Assembly (NCBI RefSeq): GCF_905220705.1
Contig: NZ_CAJNAT010000003.1
Coordinates: 490,419 to 554,418 of the forward strand
DNA length: 64,000 nucleotides
Source of the DNA: Paraburkholderia domus
GTDB lineage: Bacteria; Pseudomonadota; Gammaproteobacteria; Burkholderiales; Burkholderiaceae
Direction: 5' to 3'
The notes beneath the pieces are model-generated. The model was not told the DNA's origin and made no database searches. It saw only the letters and a list, made by a program, of their open reading frames with translations. Made by a program: the position numbers and the translations under genes. Shown here in pieces: positions 1-9,069 of the stretch; the stretch's first letter is position 1, and each line of letters begins with the position of its first letter.

Positions 1-601
1 TGAAGATTACCGGTGTCAAATAAAACGCAATCTGGATCACGCTGCCGAGCAAGTGCGGCAGATCGCGAAACCGCACGCCTATGTGCGCGACGATTACGAG
101 ATGAAAGAAGTTGATCAACAGGAACAGCACGAAGCACGGCAGCACCCAGAGCGCACCCCATCCAATCGGACGCTGGTACAACGCCATGCACACGAAGAAC
201 ACTAGGATGCCTACTAAAAAGATGACGACGAACGGCACCATCGCCCTGTAGAGATAGATGGTCTTCGGAAACGGAAATTGCTTGATGTAGCCTTCTGCGA
301 CGATGAATGCATTGGCCCCTTCCACGAGGGACGAGCCAATGAAAGCCCACACCACCAGACCCAGCGTGAGGAACGGCAGGAACTCGTTCATTGGCTGATG
401 GAAGAGACGTCCGTAGATCAGGCCAATCGAGGCGATGATCGCGGCCAGATTAATGAGAATCCACGCAGGACCCAGAACCGAACTCCGGAAACGGCTCTTG
501 ACGTCCTGGAGTCCCATGTGAACCCAGACCCGCCAGAGCTTTGCAGCGCTGACAAACTCCGCCAGAGACGGACGAGCGCTGGCGCTGTTATACGTGATCA
601 T
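1..601 (-). CDS. wzm: ABC-2 type polysaccharide/O-antigen exporter permease (partial, runs off left edge)
   Basis: Reverse-strand frame open from an ATG at 601 to the window edge (about 200 codons, N-terminal part). It begins MITYNSASARP and contains several hydrophobic segments (for example LINLAAIIASIGLIYG, FLTLGLVVWAFIGSSLVEG and a VPFVVIFLVGILVFF stretch) plus the block FRDLPHLLGSVIQIAFYLTP. These are typical of ABC-2 permeases that move undecaprenyl-linked polysaccharide across the inner membrane. The start overlaps the stop of the upstream acetyltransferase gene by 14 bases, so it belongs to the same dTDP-sugar operon. The partner ATPase (Wzt) would be expected beyond the left edge. The family call is firm; the exact substrate is inferred from the neighbouring sugar genes. 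Confidence 0.85.
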   Translation of the reverse strand, partial: MITYNSASARPSLAEFVSAAKLWRVWVHMGLQDVKSRFRSSVLGPAWILINLAAIIASIGLIYGRLFHQPMNEFLPFLTLGLVVWAFIGSSLVEGANAFIVAEGYIKQFPFPKTIYLYRAMVPFVVIFLVGILVFFVCMALYQRPIGWGALWVLPCFVLFLLINFFHLVIVAHIGVRFRDLPHLLGSVIQIAFYLTPVIF

Positions 602-1097
602 TGATGCTTCGCTCCATTGTGATCATGCCGTCGGCGCGCGAGACCTCGGTGAAACCTAGCTGCACATAGAGGCGCCGGGCGTGCTCGTTGGTGTCGCGCA
701 CCAGCAGGTACACCGACGCCAGTCCGAGCGCTTCGCGCGCAAACCTCATCAGCGCCTCGATCCCCCGGCGCATCAACCCCTGCCCCTTGAATTCCGGCGC
801 GACTACAAAGCGCCCGATCTCAGCCTTGCTCGCCCCGGCGTCGATCCCATAGATCGCCACCTGGCCGATACGCGAGTGCGTCGCCGCATCTTCGACGATG
901 AATACCAGATCGTCCGCTTTGTCGAGGTAACGCGTGAACCAGCCGGCGTGCTGATCCCACTGAAGCACGTCGGCGGTGCCGAATTGCTGACGCGCGCCGT
1001 CCCGGTTGCGCCATGCGAGCGTGGACGGCAGATCAGCCTCGTCGAGCAGCCTCAACTGGAGATTGCCAGTTACAAACGGCGGATAGGCTTGCTTCAT
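588..1097 (-). CDS. GNAT-family N-acetyltransferase, probably acylating a nucleotide amino-sugar
   Basis: A 169-residue protein starting at ATG 1097, beginning MKQAYPPFVTGNLQLRLL. The start overlaps the upstream aminotransferase stop by four bases (ATGA), which favours it over longer in-frame options. The C-terminal half carries a GNAT fold signature, EIGRFVVAPEFKGQGLMRRG (the acetyl-CoA pyrophosphate loop), followed by LGLASVYLLVRDTNEHARRL and LYVQLGF. Position directly after a DegT-type sugar aminotransferase suggests it acetylates or otherwise acylates the 4-amino group of a dTDP-amino-dideoxyhexose, as WecD does for dTDP-fucosamine. The substrate is inferred from context only. Confidence 0.8.
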   Translation of the reverse strand: MKQAYPPFVTGNLQLRLLDEADLPSTLAWRNRDGARQQFGTADVLQWDQHAGWFTRYLDKADDLVFIVEDAATHSRIGQVAIYGIDAGASKAEIGRFVVAPEFKGQGLMRRGIEALMRFAREALGLASVYLLVRDTNEHARRLYVQLGFTEVSRADGMITMERSINDHV

Positions 1098-2224
1098 GCC
1101 GCGGCGTAGCGACTCACGAGGCTCGCTACCAGCTCGACATCCTTGCGCGTAACACCCATGTGCATTGGCAGCGACAGGATTTCTTTGCTGGCCTGATGCG
1201 ACTTCGGGCACTGACCCTTGCCGTGTGCGTACATCCGGTACTCAGTGTTATCGCGGTAATGCACGCCCGGATAGACTTCGTGCTCGTTCAGCGCGAGCAT
1301 CAATTCGTCGCGATTCTTGACACGAATCTGGAACAGATGGCGTGACGATTCGCAACCCTTGGTGATCGGCACGAGACGCACGTTGGCGTGACCGCCCAGC
1401 AACTCTTCGTACCAGCTCGCCAATTGGCGGCGATACGAGTTGTCGTTGTCCAGATACTTGAGCTGCACAAGACCAATAGCGGCCATGATCGAGTTGCCGT
1501 GATACTTGAACCCGACTTCCTCGACGTCGTACATCCACTTGTACGCGCCTTGCGAAGCCGTACGCGCGTACGTGTCCTTGTTGATGCCGAGCCAGCTCAT
1601 CTTGCGTGCGCGCGCATCGTCTTCCGCGTCGCGGAAGCAGATCATGCCCGAGTCAGCCGTCGGCAAGTTCTTGACTGCCTGGAAGCTGAACACTGTCACG
1701 TCCGCATCATGGCCGACATGCTTGCCATGGAAGCGCGTGCCCGACATATGCGCCGCGTCGAGAATCAGTGCGAGGCCGCGGTCGCGACACAACTTCAGCA
1801 CGCGCTCATACTGGCCGACATTGCCGCCGACACCGACATAGATCACTGCGCGCGTACGATCGGTAATGCTCGCTTCGATGCTTTCCGGATCCAGACAGAG
1901 CGAATCGTCGACGTCGGCGAACACCGGTGAGAGTCGCGAATAAAGAATCGCGTGATTCGACGACACGAAGGTCAGCGGGGTCGTGATGACTTCGTCGCCA
2001 TCGACCCAGTTGTGCTTGGTCTTCAGGAGTTCAAAGGCCAGGTGCAAGCCAACGGTGTTCGAGCTCAGAAAGTGCGCATTCGGTAAGCCCGTGTAGGCCT
2101 TCCATGCTTCTTCGAACTGATTGGTCTTGAAACCAAGTCCGGTCCAGCCCTTCTCGAGGCACTCCTTGATTTCGTCGAGGCATTCTTGAATGCGGAAATT
2201 TGGTACGAATAGCTGAATTGCCAT
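1094..2224 (-). CDS. DegT/DnrJ/EryC1/StrS-family PLP-dependent sugar aminotransferase
   Basis: 376 residues from ATG 2224, preceded by a strong GAGGAGA ribosome site. The longer in-frame extension lacks such a site. The protein begins MAIQLFVPNFRI and has the family's cofactor region: EVITTPLTFVSSNHAIL, then LILDAAHMSGT, and the PLP-binding lysine in FSFQAVKNLPTAD. These enzymes transfer an amino group from glutamate to a keto-sugar nucleotide. Located 22 bases after rfbC in the rfbBDAC operon, it most likely aminates dTDP-4-keto-6-deoxyglucose, the RfbB product, to give a dTDP-4-amino-4,6-dideoxyhexose, with the next gene acylating it. C3 versus C4 specificity cannot be read from the sequence by eye. 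Confidence 0.85.
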   Translation of the reverse strand: MAIQLFVPNFRIQECLDEIKECLEKGWTGLGFKTNQFEEAWKAYTGLPNAHFLSSNTVGLHLAFELLKTKHNWVDGDEVITTPLTFVSSNHAILYSRLSPVFADVDDSLCLDPESIEASITDRTRAVIYVGVGGNVGQYERVLKLCRDRGLALILDAAHMSGTRFHGKHVGHDADVTVFSFQAVKNLPTADSGMICFRDAEDDARARKMSWLGINKDTYARTASQGAYKWMYDVEEVGFKYHGNSIMAAIGLVQLKYLDNDNSYRRQLASWYEELLGGHANVRLVPITKGCESSRHLFQIRVKNRDELMLALNEHEVYPGVHYRDNTEYRMYAHGKGQCPKSHQASKEILSLPMHMGVTRKDVELVASLVSRYAAA

Positions 2225-2246
2225 GAAAGTCTCCTCGCGAGTCAGG

Positions 2247-2798
2247 CTAATTAAATAATTCGGCGTCGGCAAGCGCGGGCGCGGCAGCGTCTTTTTTGGA
2301 CAGCACCGGCTCGCCCTCGAACGGCCATTCAATTCCAATCGCGGGATCGTTCCACCCCAGCGAACGCTCGAATTCAGGAGCGTAGTAGTCGGTCGTCTTG
2401 TACAGGAATTCCGCGAATTCCGACTGCACGACAAAGCCGTGCGCGAAACCCTCGGGAATCCACAATTGGCGCTTGTTTTCGGCCGACAGTTCGACACCCA
2501 CCCACTTGCCGAACCGGGGCGAGCTGCGGCGGATGTCGACCGCCACGTCGAACACGCGTCCGCTCACCACACGCACTAGCTTGCCCTGCGGCTGACTGAT
2601 CTGGTAGTGCAGGCCGCGCAACACGTTGCGTGCCGAACGCGAATGATTGTCCTGCACGAACTCTCGCGTAATTCCGGTGGCCTCTGCGAAAGCCCTAGCG
2701 TTGAAACTCTCGTAAAAGAAGCCGCGATCGTCGCCAAACACCTTCGGCTCGAGAATGACGACTTCCGGCAGCACGGTCGGAACGGCGGTCAGGTTCAT
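2247..2798 (-). CDS. rfbC: dTDP-4-dehydrorhamnose 3,5-epimerase
   Basis: 183 residues from ATG 2798, whose first bases overlap the rfbA stop (ATGA). RfbC (RmlC) is a cupin-fold enzyme converting dTDP-4-keto-6-deoxyglucose to dTDP-4-keto-L-rhamnose in dTDP-L-rhamnose synthesis. Seen here: [13 protein letters not shown] near the N-terminus, the catalytic histidine block NVLRGLHYQ, the [20 protein letters not shown] strand, and [10 protein letters not shown]. Length is normal for the family. It is the third enzyme needed after RfbA and RfbB, and all four rml functions are present in this operon. Confidence 0.96.
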   Translation of the reverse strand: MNLTAVPTVLPEVVILEPKVFGDDRGFFYESFNARAFAEATGITREFVQDNHSRSARNVLRGLHYQISQPQGKLVRVVSGRVFDVAVDIRRSSPRFGKWVGVELSAENKRQLWIPEGFAHGFVVQSEFAEFLYKTTDYYAPEFERSLGWNDPAIGIEWPFEGEPVLSKKDAAAPALADAELFN

Positions 2799-3676
2799 GC
2801 AACAGACTCCTGAAGAATGCGTTGCAAATAGACACCGTAGCCGTTCTTGGCGAGGGGCTTGGCCAGCGCTTCGAGGTCTTCCGCGGAAATCCAGCGATTG
2901 CGGAATGCGATCTCTTCGGGGCACGCGACCATGAGACCCTGGCGCTTTTGCAGCGTGGCGATAAAGACGGCGGCATCCTGCAGCGAATCGTGCGTGCCGG
3001 TATCGAGCCAGGCGTAGCCGCGGCCCATGATCTCAACGTTCAAACGGCCGTTGCGCAGGTAGTGCAGATTGACGTCGGTGATTTCGAGCTCACCGCGCGC
3101 CGACGGACGAATGCCCGCCGCGATATCGCACACGTCGGTGTCGTAGAAATACAAACCGGTCACCGCGTAGCTGGAACGGGGCGACTTGGGTTTTTCTTCG
3201 AGCGAAACCGCGCGGAAGTCCTTGTCGAACTCGACCACGCCGTAACGCTCGGGGTCATGCACGTGGTAGGCAAACACGGTCGCGCCCTGCTCCTGCGAGG
3301 TGGCATGCTGCAACTGCCCCAGCAGATCGTGGCCGTGAAAAATGTTATCTCCGAGAATCAGCGCCGACGGATCGTTTCCCACGAAATCCCGGCCGATAAT
3401 GAACGCCTGTGCGAGGCCATCCGGCGAGGGCTGCACCGCATACTGCAGGTTCAAGCCCCAGCGCGCGCCATCGCCCAGCAGTTCCTCGAACCGCGGCGTA
3501 TCCTGCGGCGTGGAAATAATGAGGATGTCGCGGATTCCGGCCAGCATCAGCGTGCTGAGCGGATAATAGATCATCGGCTTGTCGTACACCGGCAGCAACT
3601 GCTTCGACACCGAACGCGTAATGGGATAAAGGCGGGTGCCGGAACCACCTGCCAGGATGATGCCTTTTCGTTTCAT
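2795..3676 (-). CDS. rfbA: glucose-1-phosphate thymidylyltransferase
   Basis: 293 residues from ATG 3676, with AAGGA about eight bases upstream. It catalyses dTTP + glucose-1-phosphate to dTDP-glucose, the first step of dTDP-L-rhamnose synthesis. The N-terminus [18 protein letters not shown] is the nucleotidyltransferase signature, followed by [17 protein letters not shown], and later [20 protein letters not shown] and [15 protein letters not shown]. Length and motifs are those of RmlA. Overlap with rfbC and the 33-base gap to rfbD show tight operon organisation. Confidence 0.97.
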   Translation of the reverse strand: MKRKGIILAGGSGTRLYPITRSVSKQLLPVYDKPMIYYPLSTLMLAGIRDILIISTPQDTPRFEELLGDGARWGLNLQYAVQPSPDGLAQAFIIGRDFVGNDPSALILGDNIFHGHDLLGQLQHATSQEQGATVFAYHVHDPERYGVVEFDKDFRAVSLEEKPKSPRSSYAVTGLYFYDTDVCDIAAGIRPSARGELEITDVNLHYLRNGRLNVEIMGRGYAWLDTGTHDSLQDAAVFIATLQKRQGLMVACPEEIAFRNRWISAEDLEALAKPLAKNGYGVYLQRILQESVA

Positions 3677-3709
3677 GATGGATCCTTCGGGTATGCGATG
3701 GAGGCACAA

Positions 3710-4651
3710 TCAGCCGAGCAACCGGTGTCCCTCGACAAACGCGGCAAGCACGCGATCCACGCCTTCGCGCCAATCGGGGAGGTCGATATTCAAGGCCGCG
3801 CGCAGTTTCGACGTATCCAGCCGCGAATTGGCGGGACGCGCTGCCGCGCTGCCGTACTCGGCGGCTGCGATCGGCAAAATGTCTTCCGGCTTGACCGCAA
3901 TCGGAACGCCGGCATCGGCGAGCGTTTCGACAATATGGCGCGCGTACCCGTGCCAGTTGGTTTCACCCTGAGCGGCAAGGTGGTACACGCCGCTTGCCAT
4001 GAGCGAGGCGCCGTTCAGATACTGGTGCACGGCGAGCGCCGTCACTTCCGCCAGCAGCGATGCGGGCGTTGGCGCGCCGACCTGATCTACGACCACGGAC
4101 AACGACGTGCGGCTGCGCGCGGCACGTGCGATCGACTTGAGGAAGTTGCCGCCCTGCAAGCCGAAGACCCAGCTAGTCCGGAAAATCCAGTGCGCCACGT
4201 CCACATTCTGTACCGCGATCTCGCCGTCGAGCTTCGAACGGCCATACGCGGACAACGGCGCAGTCGCGTCGTCTTCCAGGTACGAGCCCGCCTTGGCCCC
4301 GTCGAATACGTAATCTGTCGAGTAGTGAACCATCAAACCGCCGAGCGCCTTGGCCTCGGCCGCAAGCAGCCCCGGCGCCGTCGCATTGACGGCGTGCGCG
4401 AGATCAGGCGACGTTTCCGCCGCATCGACGGCGGTGTAACCACCGGCGTTGACGATGACTTGCGGCTTGACGGAACGCACCGTTGCCACAATCTGTTCCG
4501 CGGATGTCAGGTCGCAGGTGTCGCGCCCAACGGCAACCAGACGACCGACCAGCGATAGGCTCCGGCACAATTCCACCCCCAGTTGCCCATGGGCGCCAAC
4601 TACGAGAATCGTGCCAGTCTCGCCATCAGACCGCGACTCAAGGTCACGCAT
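3710..4651 (-). CDS. rfbD: dTDP-4-dehydrorhamnose reductase
   Basis: 313 residues from ATG 4651, overlapping the end of rfbB by eight bases. RfbD (RmlD) reduces dTDP-4-keto-L-rhamnose with NAD(P)H to dTDP-L-rhamnose. Seen: the Rossmann motif [12 protein letters not shown] near residue 20, [18 protein letters not shown], and the SDR-type YGRSKLDGE containing the catalytic Tyr and Lys. The N-terminus is slightly extended ([13 protein letters not shown]) before the first strand, so a start a few codons later is possible. Confidence 0.95.
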   Translation of the reverse strand: MRDLESRSDGETGTILVVGAHGQLGVELCRSLSLVGRLVAVGRDTCDLTSAEQIVATVRSVKPQVIVNAGGYTAVDAAETSPDLAHAVNATAPGLLAAEAKALGGLMVHYSTDYVFDGAKAGSYLEDDATAPLSAYGRSKLDGEIAVQNVDVAHWIFRTSWVFGLQGGNFLKSIARAARSRTSLSVVVDQVGAPTPASLLAEVTALAVHQYLNGASLMASGVYHLAAQGETNWHGYARHIVETLADAGVPIAVKPEDILPIAAAEYGSAAARPANSRLDTSKLRAALNIDLPDWREGVDRVLAAFVEGHRLLG

Positions 4652-5696
4652 AGTGCTGACCTACCCACTTCCGGTATTCGCCGGAAGTAACGTCGTTCAC
4701 CCACGGCTGGTTATCCAAATACCACTGCACCGTCTTCTTAAGACCGGTCTCGAACGTTTCGGCGGGGCGCCAGCCGAGTTCACGCTCGAGCTTGCGCGCG
4801 TCGATCGCATAGCGGCGGTCGTGACCCGGGCGATCCTTGATGAAGGCCATCTGGTGGCGATAGGAGCCTTCGGCCTTCGGCTTGAGTTCGTCGAGCAGAT
4901 CGCACAGCGTGTGGACGACCTCGAGATTCGTCTTCTCGTTCCAGCCGCCCACGTTGTACGTTTCGCCGGGCGTACCGCGCTCGAGCACTTGACGGATCGC
5001 AGAACAGTGGTCGGTCACATACAACCAGTCGCGCACGTTCTGTCCGTCGCCATAGATCGGCAACGCTTTGCCCGCTAGCGCGTTGGTAATCATCAACGGA
5101 ATCAGCTTTTCCGGGAAGTGATATGGGCCGTAGTTGTTCGAGCAGTTTGTAGTCAGCGTGGGCAGACCGTACGTATGATGGTAAGCCCGCACAAGGTGAT
5201 CGGACGCTGCCTTGGTTGCCGAATATGGGCTATTGGGTGCGTAAGGCGTTGTTTCGGAAAACTGCGGGTCTTGAGGCCCGAGCGACCCGAACACCTCGTC
5301 GGTCGAAACGGCCAGCATGCGGAACGCAGATTTCTCTGCAGCCGGCAAAGCGCCCCAGTATGCGCGGACCGCTTCAAGCAGCGTAAAGGTACCAACGACA
5401 TTCGTCTGCACAAAGTCAGCGGGACCGTCGATCGACCGGTCGACGTGACTCTCTGCTGCGAAGTGCACGACGGCACGCGGCTTGTGCTCAGCGAGCAGCG
5501 AGTCAAGCGCGACACGATCACAGATATCGACCCGGGCAAATATATGCTTCTCGCTTCCTTGAAGCGACTTAAGCGTAGCTAGATTGCCCGCGTACGTGAG
5601 CTTGTCCACGTTGAGCACAGGTTCGTCGCACACACTTAGCCAATCCAGCACGAAATTCGCGCCGATGAAGCCGGCGCCGCCCGTTACGAGAATCAT
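4644..5696 (-). CDS. rfbB: dTDP-glucose 4,6-dehydratase
   Basis: 350 residues from ATG 5696; first gene of the rfbBDAC-aminotransferase-GNAT-wzm operon. It converts dTDP-glucose to dTDP-4-keto-6-deoxyglucose. Visible motifs are the NAD-binding [12 protein letters not shown] at the N-terminus, [12 protein letters not shown], the catalytic [22 protein letters not shown] with the Tyr and Lys, and [15 protein letters not shown]. Its product is shared between the rhamnose branch (rfbC, rfbD) and, by inference, the amino-sugar branch downstream. A candidate promoter lies about 200 bases upstream. Confidence 0.97.
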   Translation of the reverse strand: MILVTGGAGFIGANFVLDWLSVCDEPVLNVDKLTYAGNLATLKSLQGSEKHIFARVDICDRVALDSLLAEHKPRAVVHFAAESHVDRSIDGPADFVQTNVVGTFTLLEAVRAYWGALPAAEKSAFRMLAVSTDEVFGSLGPQDPQFSETTPYAPNSPYSATKAASDHLVRAYHHTYGLPTLTTNCSNNYGPYHFPEKLIPLMITNALAGKALPIYGDGQNVRDWLYVTDHCSAIRQVLERGTPGETYNVGGWNEKTNLEVVHTLCDLLDELKPKAEGSYRHQMAFIKDRPGHDRRYAIDARKLERELGWRPAETFETGLKKTVQWYLDNQPWVNDVTSGEYRKWVGQHYA

Positions 5697-5897
5697 ACAA
5701 ATCCTTAAGGTGTATTCGTGCGCCGCAGTATAAGCAGCGCGCCCCGCCCCTCTGTCACTGCCGCTCGCAGCAACAGCCGACGCTCTATTTTTGCGGATCC
5801 GCGCTCAAACCGATATTGACCGGGGGCGGATGTGTCTTTTAGCAATCGAGCCAAAACACACCACAGCGGGGCGGTTTTTGACGCTTGGGGAGCGGAG

Positions 5898-5925
5898 ATT
5901 ATATGACACCCAGCCCTCAAAACAA
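5898..5925 (-). promoter_or_regulatory. candidate sigma-70 promoter for the rfbBDAC operon
   Basis: On the minus strand a perfect TATAAT occurs at 5903-5898, with a TTGTTT hexamer at 5925-5920, a 16-base spacer. It lies in the 471-base gap 5697-6167, about 200 bases upstream of rfbB, and points toward it. Apart from this element I recognise nothing else in the gap; no ops/JUMPstart core (GGCGGTAG) is visible on the coding strand. Confidence 0.4.
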
Positions 5926-6167
5926 CGCCCACATACAACTTGATACATCGAACGGGTCGCAAAAGTTCGCGAGCCGGAGCACGAAGCACCTGCTGTCGGC
6001 GAGCAGCTGGCACGGTCCGCAAAATGTGCAACCGTCAGCGTGCTTTAAGGTCGCATTTACCTGAGACTCTTTCATTGACCACCGATCATCGCAAAGCGAC
6101 TGCAATCATTTCGTAATTTTTATCGTCAGATGCAGCACGTTCGCGGACGATTTCAGCAGACGCCCGC

Positions 6168-7079
6168 CTAAGCCGCCAACATCCACCGCAGCGTATCCAT
6201 AAACGGAATCGCCTCAACCTTCGGCACCAACGAGCGCAACTTCGCCGGCGACCCAGCCAGCATCTTCACATCCGTTTGTCGCACGAATGCCGGATTGACC
6301 TGAATCTCGAGCTCATGCCCCGTCAACTCGCTCGCCGCCGAGAGAATCTCGCGAAGCGTGAAAGGCGTGCCAGTACAGACATTGACCGTTTCCGCAGCAA
6401 CCTCCGAGTCGAGCAGCGCCTCATACGCACTCGCCACATACCGCACGTCCGAGAAATCCCGTGCCACATCGATATTCCCGAGCTCGATCGCCGCCTCCCT
6501 CCGCGCGAAATGCTCAACGATCTTCGGCACGAGGAAGTTCGACGTCTGCCCGCGGCCGGTGTAGTTGAACGGCCGCACGATCAGGATGGGCAGCCGGTCG
6601 AACCAGGTCCGCACCATCGTTTCCATTGCCGCCTTGCTGGCGGCGTAGTGGTTCACCGGCGTAAGCGGGAAGGTTTCGTCGATGGCGTCGCTAGTGACAT
6701 TGCCGTACACATTCGCGCTGCTAGCGATCAAAAGCTTGCGAGGCGTATGGCCGACGGCCGCACAGGCCTCCAGCAGATTCAGCGTACCCATCACGTTGAC
6801 GCGGTAAAAGTCGAGCGGATCGTTGTGGCCCACGAAGCTGATTGCCGCCAGATGCACAATGTAGTCGGGCCGCACGGTTTCGATCACACGCCTGCACGCG
6901 TCAGGCGACGTAATGTCGAGCCGAAGCCGGGTTGGCGTTTCAGGCTCGTTGCGCCCGGCCACCGTTTCGATCACGGTATGGCCACGGCCGAGCAGGTTGT
7001 CAACCAGATAGCGGCCAGTGAAGCCACTCGCCCCGGTGACGAGCGTGCGGATAGGTTGCTTCGCATGAAAAGACGACAT
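6168..7079 (-). CDS. rmd: GDP-4-dehydro-6-deoxy-D-mannose reductase (extended SDR)
   Basis: 303 residues from ATG 7079, chosen because GGAG lies seven bases upstream (longer in-frame starts do not have this). Extended SDR with TLVTGASGFTGRYLV at the N-terminus, ASSANVYGNV (Ser region), YAASKAAMETMV (YxxxK) and the RPFNYTGRGQ block typical of Rmd. Rmd reduces GDP-4-keto-6-deoxymannose to GDP-D-rhamnose, used in A-band-like polysaccharides. The enzyme family is clear; specificity for GDP-rhamnose rather than another nucleotide sugar is the best match but not proven. It is 471 bases upstream of rfbB in the same direction, so it probably has its own transcript. Confidence 0.8.
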   Translation of the reverse strand: MSSFHAKQPIRTLVTGASGFTGRYLVDNLLGRGHTVIETVAGRNEPETPTRLRLDITSPDACRRVIETVRPDYIVHLAAISFVGHNDPLDFYRVNVMGTLNLLEACAAVGHTPRKLLIASSANVYGNVTSDAIDETFPLTPVNHYAASKAAMETMVRTWFDRLPILIVRPFNYTGRGQTSNFLVPKIVEHFARREAAIELGNIDVARDFSDVRYVASAYEALLDSEVAAETVNVCTGTPFTLREILSAASELTGHELEIQVNPAFVRQTDVKMLAGSPAKLRSLVPKVEAIPFMDTLRWMLAA

Positions 7080-7272
7080 GCTTTCTCCGTTCACGAGGGT
7101 CATCCTGTTGTGTTGCAATATCGCGCGTGCCACTTGCCGTGCCGCTTACTGACGGCGCATGCCACGATATCTATGCATCAAACGGGCTATTATGTCACGC
7201 TAACTTGCTGCACTGCCCAACGCGACACGCCTGGTTCGTAACCGCGTGTATCGAACTGCACCGACTCCCCCG

Positions 7273-8163
7273 ATGACATCCTCCACTGCTTCCACCGCCG
7301 CTTCTACCGCCCTCGCGCAGCCACATCCGCTGCCGCTTGCCTTCGGTGACCTGCAAGGCTGCCGCACGCCGTTCCAGCAACTGCTGGCCAAAGCCGCGCC
7401 GCCCGCCGGCACGCCGCTGTGGTTCGCGGGTGACCTGATCAACCGCGGATCCGAATCGCTCGCCACGCTGCGCGACATCATCGCGCTAGGCGATCGCGCG
7501 GTGCCGGTGCTGGGTAACCATGACCTGCATTTGCTGTCGGTGTCGGCCGGGATTCGCAAATCGAAGAAAGGCGACACGATCGACGATATTCTCGCCGCGC
7601 CGGACGCCGCCGACCTGCTCGAATGGGTCCGCCACCGTCCGCTCGCGCATTTCGACCACGGCATGCTGATGGTGCATGCGGGCGTATTGCCGCAATGGGA
7701 CGCCGCCCTGACAATGGAACTCGCCGACGAATTGCAGCGGGCGCTGCGCGCGCCGAACTGGAAGGAAACGCTTGCGGGACTCTACGGCAACGAGCCGAAT
7801 CGCTGGACGCCCGGCATCAAGGGCATTGAGCGGTTGCGCCTGACGTGCAGCGCATTGACGCGCATCCGCTTCTGCAATGCCGAAGGCGCGATGGATTTCA
7901 GCACCAGCGGCGGCTTGAATTCCGCGCCGCCGGGCAGCATGCCTTGGTTCGACGTGCCGTCGCGCAAAACCGCGGACGTCACCGTGGTGTTCGGCCATTG
8001 GGCCGCGCTCGGTTTGACCCTGCGCGACAACCTGATCGGCCTGGATTCCGGCTGCGTATGGGGCGAGAAACTCTCCGCAGTCCGCCTTGCGCAAAATCCC
8101 GCGGAGCGCGCGCTGACCCAGGTCGACTGCGAGGCTTGCGGTGTACCAAACGGCGGCAACTAA
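7273..8163 (+). CDS. apaH: bis(5'-nucleosyl)-tetraphosphatase, symmetrical
   Basis: 296 residues from ATG 7273; an in-frame GTG at 7246 is a less likely start. Metallophosphatase that splits Ap4A into two ADP, limiting alarmone build-up and also removing Np4 caps from RNA. The calcineurin-like metal motifs are all present: FGDLQGC (GDxxG), FAGDLINRGSESLATLR, VLGNHDLHLL and MVHAGVLPQWD, then FGHWAALGL near the C-terminus. The N-terminus has a short Ser/Thr/Ala-rich extension. It runs divergently from rmd (193-base gap) and converges on plsC with only eight bases between the stops. Confidence 0.95.
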   Translation: MTSSTASTAASTALAQPHPLPLAFGDLQGCRTPFQQLLAKAAPPAGTPLWFAGDLINRGSESLATLRDIIALGDRAVPVLGNHDLHLLSVSAGIRKSKKGDTIDDILAAPDAADLLEWVRHRPLAHFDHGMLMVHAGVLPQWDAALTMELADELQRALRAPNWKETLAGLYGNEPNRWTPGIKGIERLRLTCSALTRIRFCNAEGAMDFSTSGGLNSAPPGSMPWFDVPSRKTADVTVVFGHWAALGLTLRDNLIGLDSGCVWGEKLSAVRLAQNPAERALTQVDCEACGVPNGGN

Positions 8164-8171
8164 GCTGCCCG

Positions 8172-9032
8172 CTAAGCCGACCGACCGGCCTGATCGACTG
8201 GTTCAATCAGTGCCGGCGAGGCGTTGGAGGAGTCGGCGGCGTCGGACGCGTTGATCGATGTGATCGACGTCGCGATCGCAGCGCCGGATCTCGTCAAGCC
8301 GCCCTGCATCTCCCGCAACGCCATTGCAATCACCCCTTCCGCCTCTGCCGCCAGCATGCGCCTGTCCGCACCCGGCGCAAGCGGCGCGCCGACATACACG
8401 TGCGCGGTCAACCGGCCGCCGCGCAACAACATGTTCAGCGAATCGGCCAGCGTCAGATCGTCGATATAGGCAGGCGCGGTGGATTGCCGACCCTGCGCAT
8501 CTTCATACATGATGCAAAGCGGCTGCACCGCCGCCGAGGCCGATACGGCCGCCTGAAACATATTCGCGTGAAACGGCAGCAGCCTCAGACCGTTCGACGT
8601 CGTCCCTTCCGGAAACACGCACATCAGCTCGCCCGCGCTCAGGCGGTTGGCCAGTTCATGCATGATCCGCTTCGCGTCGCTGCGCTTCTCGCGCTGGATA
8701 AACACTGTGCCCAATTGCTGCGCCAGCCAGCCGACCACCGGCCACTGCCGGATCTCGGCCTTCGAGACGAATGGCGTGGGCCGCCACGCATTGATCACGT
8801 AGATGTCGATCCACGAGATGTGATTGGCGACCACCAGCGCGCCACGGTCGAGCCGCGCGCTGTCGTTATGCACGACGAGCTGCATGCCGCATAGACGCAG
8901 CATTTTCAGCGACCATTCGCGGTTGAGCGTCTGCCGCCCATCTGCGCCGGCCTTGTGAAAGCGCGTCGCGACGATCCACATGCCGTGCAAAAGATGCGCG
9001 ATGAGACGGGCCTTGCGTAACGCGAGCTTCAT
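8172..9032 (-). CDS. plsC: 1-acyl-sn-glycerol-3-phosphate acyltransferase
   Basis: 286 residues from ATG 9032, 37 bases after pyrC'. It acylates lysophosphatidic acid at the sn-2 position to form phosphatidic acid at the inner membrane. The catalytic HX4D box is seen as NHISWIDIYV, the substrate-binding block as FPEGTTSNG, and an upstream hydrophobic N-terminal helix is present. The C-terminal tail (about residues 255-286) is Ala/Ser-rich and probably disordered. It is the last gene of the yqgE-yqgF-pyrR-pyrB-pyrC'-plsC run. Confidence 0.92.
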   Translation of the reverse strand: MKLALRKARLIAHLLHGMWIVATRFHKAGADGRQTLNREWSLKMLRLCGMQLVVHNDSARLDRGALVVANHISWIDIYVINAWRPTPFVSKAEIRQWPVVGWLAQQLGTVFIQREKRSDAKRIMHELANRLSAGELMCVFPEGTTSNGLRLLPFHANMFQAAVSASAAVQPLCIMYEDAQGRQSTAPAYIDDLTLADSLNMLLRGGRLTAHVYVGAPLAPGADRRMLAAEAEGVIAMALREMQGGLTRSGAAIATSITSINASDAADSSNASPALIEPVDQAGRSA

Positions 9033-9069
9033 AGTCGGAGCTTTCCGTAACTGGGCAATGCCGCGGATA

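Noticed and set aside
1388..1930. 180-codon plus-strand frame over the aminotransferase gene
   Set aside because: Lies wholly antisense to a clear DegT-family gene and has no family resemblance.
2822..4558. 578-codon plus-strand frame
   Set aside because: Antisense shadow of rfbA and rfbD, a known artefact of high-GC third-position bias.
5705..6105. Two short minus-strand frames upstream of rfbB
   Set aside because: No ribosome sites, no family match, and they overlap the likely operon leader and promoter.
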